Assembly: GCA_017442765.1 (NCBI GenBank)
Contig: JAFRZC010000210.1
Span: forward strand, 1-12,097
Direction: 5' to 3'
DNA from: Prevotella sp.
GTDB lineage: Bacteria; Bacteroidota; Bacteroidia; Bacteroidales; Bacteroidaceae
Length of the DNA stretch: 12,097 bases
Shown: positions 12,090-12,097 of the stretch, in pieces
Layout: each line of letters opens with the position of its first letter
Numbering within the stretch: the first letter of the stretch is position 1
Program-made: the position numbers and the translations under genes
Notes under the pieces: generated by a model
Told to the model about the DNA's origin: nothing
Seen by the model: the letters and a program-made list of their open reading frames with translations, nothing else
The model's database searches: none

Positions 12090-12097
12090 TGCCGTAC

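Overview
The window reads as chromosomal DNA of a Bacteroidales bacterium, most likely Prevotellaceae. The evidence is: several -7 boxes of the Bacteroidetes type TAnnTTTG just upstream of genes, almost no Shine-Dalgarno sequences, a dapB-lepB-WbqC gene order, Bacteroidales-type RuvB, YbeY and uracil-DNA-glycosylase-like sequences, and AT-rich 7- or 8-bp tandem tracts between genes. The genus is inferred, not proven.

Layout. At the left edge (1-153, minus) is the N-terminal arm domain of a tyrosine recombinase that runs out of the window and carries an in-frame TGA at codon 10. Its promoter is embedded in three copies of a GGGTGCAA-type repeat. Next come a secreted protein resembling NADase-type glycan-binding proteins (446-1144, minus) and, divergently, a small secreted protein with a duplicated His/Cys metal site (1277-1681). 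A visibly AT-richer pair follows: a tiny zinc-ribbon membrane protein (1727-1921) and a membrane-anchored NERD nuclease-like protein with a topoisomerase-type zinc finger (1950-2750). The core is a plus-strand housekeeping block: dapB, lepB, a WbqC-family gene, ruvB, coaD and ybeY (3342-8351). Convergent to it lie an SGNH hydrolase and rmuC on the minus strand (8368-10535). The right end has a uracil-DNA-glycosylase-superfamily gene (11130-11738), a two-way terminator and a small acidic protein (11886-12089, minus).

The most unusual content is between the genes. Two copies of a roughly 410-bp element lie in opposite orientation at 2778-3186 and 10623-11037, bracketing the whole dapB-to-rmuC block. 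Each has a nearly invariant 76-bp head, a 47-nt pyrimidine tract, a 111-bp array of five 22-23-bp units, a heptamer tract and a conserved 89-bp block. Between the copies the 16-bp unit cores differ at 4 of 80 positions but the linkers at 12 of 31. The element also contains a 67-codon open frame in both copies, but the substitutions in it are mostly amino-acid changing, so I read the element as a dispersed non-coding repeat or structured DNA/RNA rather than a gene.

A second striking feature is a perfect 37-bp inverted repeat (REP-doublet style) that sits in frame inside the WbqC-family gene and encodes about 35 of its 199 residues.

How the genes work together: dapB (lysine/diaminopimelate synthesis), lepB (signal peptide removal) and the WbqC-like gene are packed with 0-4 bp gaps and are probably one operon. 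coaD and ybeY overlap by ATGA. RuvB, RmuC and the UDG-like protein are DNA repair or recombination functions but are in separate transcription units. No rRNA, tRNA or CRISPR array was seen.
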